Source: Lasiosphaeris hirsuta (taxonomy: Eukaryota; Ascomycota; Sordariomycetes; Sordariales; Lasiosphaeriaceae). From it: a stretch of 64,000 nucleotides of DNA. The stretch spans positions 4,092,001 through 4,156,000 of the forward strand of contig JAUKUA010000001.1 of NCBI GenBank assembly GCA_030549175.1, read 5' to 3'. Each line of letters opens with the position of its first letter. Position 1 is the first letter of the stretch. The notes under the pieces were generated by a model, which saw nothing but the letters and a program-made list of their open reading frames with translations, did no database searches and was not told the origin of the DNA. The translations under genes were made by a program, and so were the position numbers. Shown here piece by piece: positions 1 through 11,621 of this stretch.

Positions 1-67
1 CCCCCTCCTCAGGATTATAAGGCCGGGCCGTATTGTCACTGCCTCCAGACTCCGGACCGGTGCTCAT
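1..67 (-). CDS. possible 5' end of a gene running off the left edge
   Basis: On the minus strand an ATG at 67 opens a frame that stays open to the window edge (22 codons, beginning MSTGPESGGSD). The frame is also open upstream of the ATG to a TGA at 134-136, so this could be an internal exon rather than the start. No domain is visible in so short a piece. It could equally be chance. Confidence 0.25.
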   Translation of the reverse strand, partial: MSTGPESGGSDNTARPYNPEEG

Positions 68-1403
68 CGGGACATGTCCATCATCCTCAGCCCTCTTTCT
101 TGTCCGGCTTGACCTGCTTGTTGCCAAGGGTGTTCAATATGCGAAAGAGTAATGTTGTATTTGTATTTGCAGGGGCTGAAAAGAGTGATGGTCCTCTGCA
201 AACAAGAATCGGCAAAGGCAGGCGAGAGGATGAATGTCGCTGGTGGGAGAGGATGGATTATGGAAGAAAGGAGAGCGGGCAGCCTTCTTTATACCACCGT
301 GATTTAGCCATGGAGGAGAGTCAGAGGCAGAAGACCAATCATGAAGTGAGACTTGAGCATGTTGAGTGAAATAGGAGTATGTCTTTTGGTACATAGCATT
401 TGCCCTCCCAGTCAGCCAGTCAAAGGGTAGCATGGAGAATGCCCATCGCCAACGCATCTTTGAGCTCAATCACATACATGCGCTAGGCAAATTAGAACTC
501 CCACCTTTGCCTGCGGCATAAATGAGACAACATCCCAAGGTTTTTACCGAGTTCCAACGCAACCAAATTGATCACTGCCTCTCAAATGTATAAAGGGAAT
601 ACCGCCCCCGAGTGAATATTGGCTGAAGCGTCAATGAATCCTCGACCTTCAATATTTCGAGGACATGACATGGCCAGCGCGAGTCATCCACGCGGATAGA
701 ATTACCTTGCCTGAGGTTGAAGATGGGAAAATCAAGCGACTATATTGTTGCAGGACAACCGAGATATCTCAGGCCGTGGTAACTTTTGTCACTGATAGGA
801 AACCACTGCCACGGCGAAAGCCACACCATAAACAACAAGTATCGGCAACTCTAGTGGCTTGGCCACACTGGGCTGACAAAACAGCCCCTGACAGACGAAC
901 ACCTTCAAGTCCAAATCGGTAAAAGCACAGTGTGATATCAGAAGCTAGGTTGCGAAGTTGCATAGGTATGCAATTATTAATGTCCCACAGCGAACCTGTG
1001 GGACGATATTCCCTCTTGCTCTCCTCATCCAAGTCCATATCGGGATCAACCAGAATCATAAACTAGGAATCATAGAAGAACGCCTCAACAGAACGCTTTA
1101 GCTATCGAATCAACAAAACATGAATCAAAACGAAGCAAAAAAAAAAACACCCCGCAATGCTTTCTTCCACCCATCTTGAAGTTCTCATCCTATTGGTCAA
1201 CTAACCGCCCCCAATCCATCATCTCGGATCGCGCACCTCTCAAGATATGTAATTACAAGGCACTCTACTCAAGCCGAGCCTATTCGAGTCAATTCAATTC
1301 AATTCGATCAGACTTCGACTCATCCCATCATATCCCCGCCCCATCCAATGCCACATCTAAACAAATATCGGTTCAACCCACTGAAGTCAAGCCAACTCGC
1401 CGA
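68..1403. other. intergenic stretch, no gene seen
   Basis: Only short frames without coding character are present on either strand. The right end (about 1110-1403) is A-rich and contains a small run of AATTC repeats near 1295; it is probably the 3' untranslated and terminator region of the SLA1 gene that ends at 1404. Confidence 0.6.
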
Positions 1404-4400
1404 CTAGAAACCAAATGGATTTTGGGGCGCTGTCAACGTTAGCCACAGCCGATCCCAGCACATACGAGACTCGGTGAACTTACTAGCGGCGGACAGATTC
1501 GCCCTCCTTCCCGTCGGCTGCGGCGCCATCTTCTTGGCCTCGCCCGTGACACCGAACCGGACTGGCGGCGGAGGTCCGGTCTTCTGCGGCATCAGCGGCT
1601 GAATCTGAGGCTGCAAGCCTCCTCCCATTGCGTTTCCAAATCCTTGCTGCGGCTGCTGCTGGCCATACATGCCAAACCCTGTTGGCTGAGATGGCATCGG
1701 TTGTTGGATCTGCGGCATAGCAGTTCGCTGTGGCTCAAGCGGTGGCGGGAGGAAGGAGTTGACGCCGTAGCTCTGAGGTTGCTGGGGTTGTCCAAACCCA
1801 CCGCCAAAACCCGTTGGCTGCATTGGGATTTGGTTGAATTGCTGGGGGCGCGGGTCCGCGAACGGGCTCTGCTGCATCGGCTGCGGGCCGTTCATCATGC
1901 CCGTGGGCTGCGGCATGAACTGACTGGGCATGAATTGCTGTTGTGGCATACCCGTCATCATTGGCATCATCTGCTGGGGTTGGCCCTGCATTTGCATCGC
2001 CGTGTATTGTTGCTGTAGACGCTGCTGTGCAATATCATTCAGACTCTGGCCCGGCGGCGCGATCTGGGGCGCGTAGCCTGTCATCTGAGGCTGCAGAGGT
2101 GGGGGCGTGAATGCACTTGGCTGTGCGGACTGGGGTGCCGAGAGCGGTCGCGATGGCTGTGGAGGCGGTATCAGAGCACCCTGCCCTTGCGTGTACTGAG
2201 GTGCTAGGGGTCGTTGGCGGGCAATGGCCTGGGACATTTGGCCATATTGTTGGCCGTTGACAGCCGGAGGCTGCATCCCACTGAAGAATGCAGGGGTTGC
2301 GCCAGTGGGTTGCGGAATCTGCGCAGGAGCAACAACAGGTGCGGGTTGCGCAGCGGGAGCCAAGTTGAGAACCGGGGCTAGCGCAGGCTGCTGTACCTTT
2401 TCGGGCTGGAGGGGTTGAGTGAGTAGCGATAGCTCCTGCATTGATCCCGTGAGTTGTGCCGGGGTCGATGCTGGTGCCGGAGCCGGGGCCGGGGCCGGGG
2501 CCGGGGCGGGGGCTGGCTCAGGGGCTCGAGCGGCCGGCTGCGGTGTTGGTTCCGGAGTCTGCGTCTTGACCGGCTTCACGTCCCAAGCATCGTCATCGAA
2601 CCCACCGCGGGAAGACTTGGCAGCAGGGGCGGGGGTTACCTGTGCCTTTGCTGTCGACGAGGTTGGAGACGGCTCTGCCCCTTCGGAATCCTTTTGAGAG
2701 AAGGCCTTAGCATCGACAATATTATTCGTCGAGACCGGTGGCGCAGGCCGACCTTTCCTCGTATTGTTGCGAAGTGTCCCTCCAGGGCCGGAGAAGAGAC
2801 CGCCTTCGGCATCCTCACCTACGCTCCCCTTCTTGGTCCGGCCATACTTGTTGTCGAGGAACCGCATCACCTTGATAATGTCTCCTTCACGTAGGCCGAG
2901 ATTCCGCAAAACGCTAGCATCGACATCGGGCAGGACGCTCTCGTCCATCGAGTCTCGATTAAAAGCCTGCGAGTAGCGTTCGCAGAGCCCGGGCTGTACA
3001 TCACAAGACAGAAAGAACGAGAACCAGTCATACTCGGACTTCTTGGGCTGTTCGACAGAGGCCCCAACCCGTGTGCTTGATCCGGTCGACCTGGAAGATT
3101 CACCAGCGGGCCTCTTTTTGACATCAGATAGCGGCTTGTCGTCTTCCAACGATAGACCGGTGACGCGCTCCACATACTCCAAGTCCTTGAGCGACATTTT
3201 GGAGACGGGCACGGCAATCTTGACGCCATTCATCTTGTGCAGGTTGAGTTTGCCATCTTTGATGCCGATGAACTGTGCCTCCACACTAAAGGTGCCAGTG
3301 CGGTCCGTCCACTCTCGGACCTTGGACTTGTCGGGCTCTGGCAAGACAAATGTCAGCTTGGGCTGTTCTGTTAGTGAAGAAACGGGCCACTGACTCGATT
3401 TGCTTGACCTGGAGGACCCGGAGGCTTCTGTGCGGCTGTCTGGGCGGGCTTCGGTTCGGCCGTTTTCGCGTCTGCTGCTTCGCTGTTGCCCCGCGGTGTT
3501 ACCATCTCTGATCGAAAGACTACTTTTTCGCTCTGGCAAACGCAATCCTGGGCCTACCTCTGAAGCTCGTTTCTCCTTTTCCCTCTGCTCCTCGCGCTGT
3601 GCCGCCTTGACAGCTTCCTTCGTGAGGCGCTGCTCTTCGAGTCGGTTCTGTTCGACTGTGGATTTACCGGCGTTGATACCGGTCGTGGAAGTCGGTGCCG
3701 GGACATCGACCGTACCCGTGATCTCGATATAGCTACTCGGCACTACACCCTCCTTACCATTCTTGACACGGCGCACTTGCCACCACTCCTCGCTCTTCTT
3801 GTCGTCGACTACAATGACCTCATCGCCCACGCCAACAGTGACTTCGTCTTCTCCCTGCGCCATGAAGTCATACAGAATAACTCCCTTCTTTTGGGTATGC
3901 CCCGTGCCCGCCATGATGACCTCCCGCAGGCCCTCGGCACGCATAGCCCCTGCAAGCTCGCCAAGCATGGCCACAATCTCTTCTGCGGTGTCCTTGGCAC
4001 CGGCATGGAAGTCACAGCTCTTACTCGGCCGCACAAGTTCCATAAAAACGTGCTTACCTTCCCGAGAGTAATGTGTCATGTTGTTGGCCTGCCACTCGTG
4101 CGACTTGCCGTCTTGGGCACGCTCGGGCGCAATCAGAATGATACCCGTCCTCAAGTTGATCCCGAGCGTGGTGGGCATCTTCTTCTTTTTGCCCATTACC
4201 GACGCCATCTCGTTGATGTTGTACATGTGGTAGCCACCGGGCGTGATTGCTGCAGTTTGCGGCGTTTGTGGCGTCCGAGGGCTGTATTCATCATAGCTTG
4301 GTTGGTCGGGTGGGGGAGATCGATAGGATTGCTCCGGGCGCGCGGGAGGCGCAACTTGAGAGTCGCCGCGAGGACGGGATGGGAGGGGTGGGGACTTAAT

Positions 4401-5135
4401 CTCTTCCTCCTCCTCCTCCTCCTCCTCCTCCCCCTCCTCCTCGGCGTACTGCCGCCGGGCGGGGATGTTCAGCGGTGCTGGCGGTTGAGATGAAGAAGCT
4501 GCGCGGCTTGCCATCAACCCGGCCAAGGCAGCGGCGGGGTTCGGCGCGGCAGGACTGCTCGGCTCGGAGGGGACGTTTCTCGACGGGAGAGGCGGGCTGG
4601 CGATCTCAGCTGGCTCCCGTGTGGGAAGCGGGGGTGGTGCAGGTATCGATGGCGCAGCTTGAGCAGCCTCGCCCTCCTGCCCGTCAGGGCCATCTCCCAA
4701 TTCGATGTAGTTGGCTGGGACAAACCCATACTCGCCCTCGTGGCCTACAAGGATCCAGTCGGGGTCTGAGGTATCAAAGACAGAGAGTTGCGCGTCCTCG
4801 GGGAAAGATAGCTCCTCGTCGGTCTGGCGGGTGTACTCGTAGAGAGCGCGGGCGTATCCTGCTGGTTGTACCTACAAGATATCACAGGCTCTGGTCAGCA
4901 CGCATTTGAGAGTATTCAGCTCGCACACGAAGCATACCTCCTCGATGTAGTTGTTTGGGATCAGGCCGACGGGCTCGTCCTCGTCCTCGGCCGTTGCCTT
5001 TTTCTTGACCTTCCACCAATCGTCGTCTTCGCTCTTTTCGATGACATAGAGCACGTCGCCCTCTGTAATCTGCAGCTCGCCCTCGCCCTGGGGGGCATAG
5101 TCGTAGAGGGCCTTATAGACGCCGATGAAGCCCAT
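1404..5135 (-). CDS. SLA1: Sla1-type endocytic actin adaptor
   Basis: Protein of 1203 aa in three exons (5135-4938, 4871-1484, 1429-1404). Sla1 links cargo, clathrin adaptors and Arp2/3 activators at cortical actin patches during endocytosis. Order of modules: SH3 at about 4-64 (ALYDY...DDDWWKV...GLIPNNYIEE), SH3 at about 72-125, a conserved region near 290-380, a third SH3 at about 395-453 (ILYDF...EWWQV...GVVPSSYIE), the SLA1 homology domain SHD1 at about 587-640, a SAM-like SHD2 at about 680-745, then a long Gln/Pro/Met-rich tail with many PTG/MTG/KTG motifs, the class bound by EH domains of End3/Pan1. The last intron (1430-1483) restores the conserved C-terminus NPFGF; without splicing the end is wrong. 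Low-complexity Glu and Pro-Ala tracts interrupt the linkers. The ATG at 5135 directly precedes the first SH3. Confidence 0.95.
2472..2512. repeat. GGGGCC-type hexanucleotide repeat inside SLA1
   Basis: About six imperfect GGGGCC/GGAGCC units on the plus strand encode an alternating Ala-Pro tract in Sla1 on the minus strand. The G-rich strand is able in principle to form quadruplexes. Confidence 0.8.
4403..4445. repeat. CCT triplet repeat inside SLA1 (poly-Glu)
   Basis: Near-perfect CCT/CTC triplets encode a run of about 14 Glu interrupted by one Gly in the linker between the second and third SH3 domains of Sla1. Length is likely to vary between strains. Confidence 0.85.
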
Positions 5136-6290
5136 GGTGGCGGCGGTGGTGGTCGGATAGCTGGGTAAGCTGGTCGCGTTGTTGGAAAGCCAGGGCGGAC
5201 GCAGGCGGCATCGGAGAGAGGAACCTTTTCCTCAAACAGACCGCCGGAAAACGAAACACGGGCGGGCACCGGCGTGTGGCGGTCGTACCACCGGCAGGGG
5301 AGTTCCACGGACGCAGATATGATGGTTAGCGGTTCGCTCAGAGTGGTGGGAGAAAAGACGCCGCTAGCCTGGGCTGGGTTGGGCGGGTGGGAACAATTTC
5401 GCGGTCGGGAGTGGAAGTTGGGAGTCGGGTCGAATGGGATCGTCGTGGCGTCTTTTGTCGTGTCGGCGGACGGCAAACGACATGCGAATCGCGAGCGGCC
5501 GGCGGTTTGGGGGAGATGGTAAAATTTTGACACAGGTGACGATCACGAAGGCCCGGTTGCTGCGAAGGCAACAATCAAGGATGGAGGTGGATGGGTCTAA
5601 TCGTTCTGTAGAGGTCCAGTCCCGGTCAAGCCCGGGCAACGATGGGGAGATGGGGCTATTCCCAAAAGGTGTTTCAGTAGTGATGATGCTGAAATGCGAA
5701 ATCGACAGGCAAAACAAAATGCGAAATGCGCAATGCAAAATGCACCGCCGGCAAGCAGAAGCGCACAGTCTGACAAACAGGACTCCCTAGGTGTCAACAA
5801 AAAGAGGCTGGATGCACAGAGCTGTAGCTGTTGTGGTTGTACGGGGCAGCGAAAGGCAAGGTCAGCACTCTCATCCCCATTTGCTCTGATCTGATCTAGC
5901 AACTGCTCGCTCACTAAGTACCTACCTAGCCTTAGCTGCCAATCTGCAGGTGGGACTCAGGAGGGACTCAGGCGGGACTCGGACGTTGCTGATTCGTTGC
6001 GTCGTTCTGATGCGAGAGCCAGCTGAGCCACATCCATGACGCACATCACGTGCCGTGTCACGGGACCAAGTCACCCCTTTTCATGATCATATTGCGGTCC
6101 CAAGTCTTAGTGTCAATAATCAGTGAGCCTCAACCCCCTCGCCACACTCTACTCCACGCTACCTTAACCAACAGACGGGCCCTCACATGAAAAACCTAAA
6201 GCGCTCCAATTAGATAGCCATGACTAGCCTTGGAGTAGTATACTAATCCTAGTGCCCTTATCCGTTTTTTCTTCACAATAGTTCCAAGCT
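5136..6290. promoter_or_regulatory. SLA1 upstream region and AMD1 3' region
   Basis: This 1155-bp gap separates the SLA1 start codon from the AMD1 stop, both on the minus strand, so it holds the SLA1 promoter and leader and the AMD1 3' end. A palindromic CACGTG lies at 6047-6052. A GGGACTCAGG-like unit repeats three times at about 5951-5980. No gene is seen. Confidence 0.6.
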
Positions 6291-9200
6291 CTATTCTGCT
6301 GATCCATCCTTCCTCCCTGAAATCTTTCTCATCCCGGCATTCTCATCACCTTCATGCATCGAGCTCTGTCGGGTGCTTCCCTTACGTTGGCCCCTCGACA
6401 CCACTCCCGGGAAATATCTCGGCTCGTGGCCTGACAAGTGCGGCTCTCGCATCCCGGCCGCATCTGCCACGCTTGACATTCCGCCTGTCGTCGTTGGTGT
6501 TGCTCCTGGTGGCCCAGATGTCAAGGGCGACGCAAGAACAGGGCTCGAAAATATCTGTGACTGGCTCATCGACGCGCCCATGTGTGGACTGCCACTGGTG
6601 TCGATAGCCGACTTGGAGGTGTACTGCTGCTGCATTTGTTCTGCAGCTGTAGCGATATTTGTCTTTGTCGACAGCGCGGGGGACCTTGGCGTATACTGCT
6701 GAGAGACTCCGACACTGCCGTTGGTTTCAGGAGCAGCCGGATCGCTACTTGCTGGTGGGGGGTCGGATGCTATAGAGGTGTATCTCTCAACCCTAAACAA
6801 ATTGGTTTTTATTAGTTGTGGTCTCGTACCCTCCTCTAATTAAGAGGTGTACATGGGTATGGACGACTTACATCTTGCGCTCTTCCAACAACGTGCGATA
6901 TCGGAACTCCTCTCGTCTGTCGGGCACATTGGTTTTGACCATGGTGTTACCCTTCGCGCCTGGGAGGTTGCAAGTTGGGCCTAGCCACTGCTGCTTGATT
7001 GAAAGTTCGTAGCCGCTTTGGTTGACTGAGTTCTTTGCTAACTCGCACATGTCCACGGGGCTCAGTTTGTAAATCTGCGCAGCTACGGCGTACTCCTCAA
7101 TCAGCGGCTCCTTAGTGAATGCGAATTGCAGAGGATCGTCCGTCGACAGCGAGACGTTGAGCCCGCGCTTGAAGTACTGGTGGAATGGGTTCCGCTCGTA
7201 GGCAAGAAATAGTGCGTTGTTGCTAAGCGGCGACATGGCAATGCCGATTTGCTCGAGGTAGAAGATGTATTGCAGCAGCGGCACCTTTCGAAGAAGTAGG
7301 CCATGGCTGATGCTATGACAACACAAAGCCGCGACAGCAAGATGTTCACTGTCGCCTGCTTCTCCGCAGTGCGGCCGCAGCACAAATGTGTTGAAACCGC
7401 GCTGCTTCCGGAAGGTGTTCAGCGACGTCATGTTTGCAAATACATGGTAGATCCAGTAGCTGTAAGGCGGATTCTGCTTCGAATCCCACAGCTTGGGAAC
7501 GGGAAACTTCTTCCACAGCCGTCGCTCAATCTTGCTCTCATCATCAACACTATCTAGCCCCACAACCCTCTGCAGGAATATATGCAGCTTGGGGTGGCTC
7601 CGGGGATCCTTCGTAACCTCAAACAGCGGCTGGAAGAGGTTCTTGACAACCTGCTCAAACGAGTTCATCAGGCCGCTAGCTTTGTACACATCGTATAGAC
7701 GGGGTATCTGAATCAACCACCGAACATTGTGGGAGAAGAGTTTGTTGTCGACAACCCACGCTGCAAGCTTGTCCCACTCGTCGAGCGACTTGCCATAGAT
7801 GGAAATGCGCCACTCCACCATCTGGTACTTGCTCGACTCCAGGTCAGCGATGACCTCCTTGGTGATTTCAGCGAGATAACGACCGTTGATAAAGTTATCC
7901 GTTTTGAGAAAGATGGTCCTCAGTCGCGACTCGCCAATTGGATTATATTTGAGGTTGAACTTGTCAAAGCGGTGGAATGAATCAGTGTGGGCGTGCATGT
8001 CGAGAGTATCTATACTGAGGTCGTACGCAGTAAGGTTGATGCTCTCAAACACTTCGGCCAACGTCAAATGCTTGCCGTCCCGGAATAAGACAATCTCATC
8101 TGGGTACTTCTTCATCTTGTATTTGATAAAGCGCAGCAAATGCTTCTGGTTCATGCAGGCGGAATGGTGGACGTGGGTATCAACCTTTCTTACGTTGTAG
8201 AAGTCGCGGTGAGGCACCTTCTTGCTGTCGGCTGTTTCCTGGTATTCGTTGAGCAGCACGTAAAGGTTGAATTTGCCCTCGAGGTACTGCAGGCGCCGGA
8301 ATGCAAAGCTCTTGCTAGGGCCATCGGACGAGACTGATAGTATGTCTTCCAAGTCTAGATACCATTCTTTGATTGTGGGCACATTGACCATGGGCGATTC
8401 GGCCGCCTCGGATTCTGCGTTCTCGTATACTTGATACACCCCGCTTTCGTCAAGACGGAACGTCATGCTACTGCTACTAGGTAGAGGCAATATGTCATCC
8501 ATATCAAAGTCCTCACCAATATCTTGGCCTGGCTTACGTTTCTTCGCAGACGATTTGTGTGGGGCTTCGGGGATGTCCGAAAACGGATCGCTAGAGCGCT
8601 GCTTATCGACATTCAGTACCAGACTGTTTTGCATGCTGTTATTGACGCTGTTGGGAGCCTGTGACCCTCGCATGGCCTTTTCTCGGTCCTCTGTCCAGGC
8701 CGGCTCTGGAGGGTCGGGATATATATTCCAGGTCGGATCATCCTTGGGGTTATCATTTGGGCCTTGGAGGGAGAGACGCATGTACTTGTTTCGTACTTCC
8801 TGGATCTTGTGGATGCTCTTGAAGATGGTGCTCAGTTCGGCCGTGATCTGAGGATCCGCGTCGGCATATGTGCTGCTTCCGATTCCGGCAACGGCTCCTG
8901 TATTCAGTAACATCTGTTGCTGGACAGCTGGGTCGATCTGGCCCCCTAACAATGCAGCAGCTGCTGTGTTGTTGATCTCGGTGTTGCCGCTACGGATGGG
9001 GAGGTTGCTGACGTTAAAGTAACTGGGGTCCCTTTTCAGGGAATTTCCAGTATCAGCAGTAGAGACTGGGTCCGCCTCGAAAGGCTTGGTACCTCCAGAG
9101 GTCATCACGGCGCTGGCGGCGAGGTCCAATGAGAGCTGGCCAAGCTCGGGCCCATTTCCGGCCGACATGAGCGGACTGCCTTGAGGCGTGATTTGGGCGA

Positions 9201-9691
9201 GGGTGTGCAACTGGCTGCGGCTACCGGCCTGGCTTCGTTGATAGAATAACTTGGCGTCGGTCTGGGTCATTTGGCGCTCAGCAACACGGTCATAGAAGGC
9301 TGTCTTTTTCGGGAGATCTCTAGGGAGCATGCCCTCCTCGCCGCCGTCGGGTGTAGCACTGGCATCAGCCCCGCCTTCGGACCCGTGGTGCTGGCCATGT
9401 TCTTGGGAGCCGCCTTCGGATTCCGTGTCACTCGGCTCATGCGTCATGTACTCCTCGTCATCCGACTCACGGGTGGGCAATTGAGTGGCTGGAAACTTAG
9501 GCGACGTTGAGTTGGAGGACGGGTCGTTGGCAAAAGAATGGTCTGCAGAAGAGTTAACACTGCGGGCGCACAAAGCGAGATATATCCCGAGTTCTTTTCA
9601 AGCACCCAAACCCCCCGAAATGTCCTAAGCAGGAGCTTGGGCAGGAGCGAGAGCTCACTGTCGGAACGTGGACCCATCACTTACCGGCCAT
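6291..9691 (-). CDS. AMD1: AMP deaminase
   Basis: Protein of 1059 aa that hydrolyses AMP to IMP and ammonia in the purine nucleotide cycle. Three exons: 9691-9685, 9542-6872 and 6792-6291. The seven-base first exon (ATGGCCG) is inferred because the main frame has no suitable ATG near its 5' end and a GTAAGT donor immediately follows ATGGCCG, with a CTGCAG acceptor at 9543. The amidohydrolase core is plain: Zn-binding HxH in VDTHVHHSACMNQ at about 455, the substrate loop FNLKYNPIGESRLR, and SLSTDDPLQF near 802 with the catalytic Asp pair. It is about 250 residues longer than yeast Amd1 because of disordered N- and C-terminal extensions; the last exon is entirely Ser/Pro/Thr-rich. Confidence 0.93.
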
Positions 9692-10229
9692 AGCTACAAC
9701 CGATTGATAGGCAATTGGCGTCCCACAAACACACGCCTACCGTATTCTCTTGAGGTCTTGAGTCTAGCCGTTGTCGCCGTTGCGAGCGCCGTTGTCGTTG
9801 TTACACTAAAGTAGAGAAAAAAAGAGTCACCGCCAGTCAGATTTCAACGTTGGGCAGGGTCCAGGTCGAGCTTCCGTCCCGCAGTGCTGCACTGTCTGGG
9901 CCATGACGTCCAATGGACCCCCACTGCCCCGGGAAAGCCCACTAACGGTGTGCCAAGAGCGCCAGGACGGCGCTTTGTTTCAACAGTTTAAGGGCTTGCA
10001 TACCGACCCTAGCCGCATCCCGTCGGGGACCCTTGAATTCAATGGACGCAGAACATTTTCAGCCACCAACATCGCCGAGCGGGCCCTGAATGGAGTCCGC
10101 CTGGCCTGGGCGGTCACCCGGCGATCCAGACACGCAGCCCAAGGCAAGCTCAAAACATAAAAAATGGGCTTCATTCATTCCCATCTATTGTTTGCTGTAG
10201 TATGTACACAAAACACAAGGTCGAGTTTC
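9692..10229. promoter_or_regulatory. AMD1 upstream region
   Basis: Gap of 538 bp between the AMD1 start and the 3' end of the next minus-strand gene. It includes CG-rich GTCGCCGTTG-like direct repeats at about 9768-9800. No coding frame is convincing. Confidence 0.5.
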
Positions 10230-11621
10230 TCACGACTTTACCGGAGCCCTATTCCAAGCAGGTGTCATCCGCTTCCCATCCAGGGAATAAAGTCCTCCAG
10301 CGAAGAACACAATGCAGGCTCCTATAAGCGTTCCGGGCGCGAGCCGGTTTCCAAACAGCCATATGCTCAACAGCAGACTGACTAGCTTGCGGATATTCAG
10401 CACAATCGTCACCGTCAGCGCTGATGAAGCCGCGGCTAGCAAGTTGACGCCCCGGATACAAGCGTACTGCGTCAGCACGTTCAGTGTTAGATAGAAGAGC
10501 TGGCTTGGGATCTGTATCTTCTCCAGGCCTTGCTGAATGCTTGGTGATAGGTTGGGATAATCGCCAAGGGCGGGAAGGGACAAGGACAGCGGGGTGCTGC
10601 TTGCAAGCTTCATAAACTGCCTCGAAAGCGACGGCAGGAAGGGCAGGAATAGGGGTAGCGAAAGCAGATGCGAGTAGAATAAATTCTCCTTCCACTGCGG
10701 CCCGTAAATTCGGTAGGTCTCCTCTGTATAGAGACCCATTATTGCCGACAAAACCTGGGCAACGAACAGGATGATGAGGCCTGTAACAAAGCTCGGGCTT
10801 CCGCGCGATTCTTCGCTGGCCGAAGTCTGAATAGAAGTCAGCTTTACTGCGCAAACACTGCATCAGGAGGCGCATTTACCTTGGTTTGAGCATCTGACCA
10901 GGCAGCCGTGATCACGCCCACGGTGAGCAAGAGCACCGCGGTAATTTGAATCCGGGAGTATCTCTTGCCCCAGACACTGCCCGCGATCATGGTTGTGATG
11001 CTGCCACCGGACCGCAGGATAATGTGCACTGGCACAGATATGTCATAGCTAAAGGCATGGTTGTTGAGCGAGTTTATGCTGAAGAACAAGATGATGTTGA
11101 TCATCCAGCGTCGGATGGGGACCTTGTTCTGCTTCAGGAAGAAAGGCGGGCGCGTCCGGTCGAGCTGCCCGGGCAGCCCAATTGCTGTCACGAAGAGGAA
11201 TTGTACAAATGTGAGGAGCATTCCTGCAGAGTGGCACGATGTGTTAGCTCAATTGCTTCCAGTTGCCCCTGCAACGCTCGTTTCCCCTAATGCGATCAAA
11301 CATACCACTGTCGCGCTCGACCTTGATGATTGATTCGAGGGCAAACACGTTGGAGCAGCAGCCGCCGAAAATCAGCGACAGCATGGCGCCGACTGCGAGC
11401 CATTGTGGGATAGTCTCGATAAAGACGCGGCCGGCGAGGGCCATGGCGCGACTGAAGACGGGGCGGTTGTCGTCGATGCCGTACATGGCGGCTTTTTCGA
11501 GTGATGGGGCGGCGTTGATCACGCGCGGCGACGGCGTCGATGCGCCAATTGCCTTGTCTCCGCGGTCCTTGCTAAGGACATTCTGCTGCTGTTTGTGCAG
11601 ACGCCGGCGCGAGATGGTCAT
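10230..11621 (-). CDS. YEA4: UDP-N-acetylglucosamine-type nucleotide-sugar transporter (UAA family)
   Basis: Protein of 418 aa in three exons (11621-11306, 11223-10880, 10826-10230). It resembles the Yea4/SLC35B4 group of Golgi/ER nucleotide-sugar antiporters that supply UDP-GlcNAc for chitin and glycan synthesis. Visible: a basic cytosolic N-terminus, then about nine to ten hydrophobic segments (for example WLAVGAMLSLIFGGCCSNVF, FVQFLFVTAIGL, VLLLTVGVITAAW, IGACIVFFAGGLYSL), a segment like NNHAFSYDISVPVHIILRSGG, which matches the family signature before the fourth helix, and the RKLVSLLLSIWLFGN motif near the C-terminus. The start is the ATG at 11621, the first in frame. Substrate is inferred from family resemblance only. 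Confidence 0.88.
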
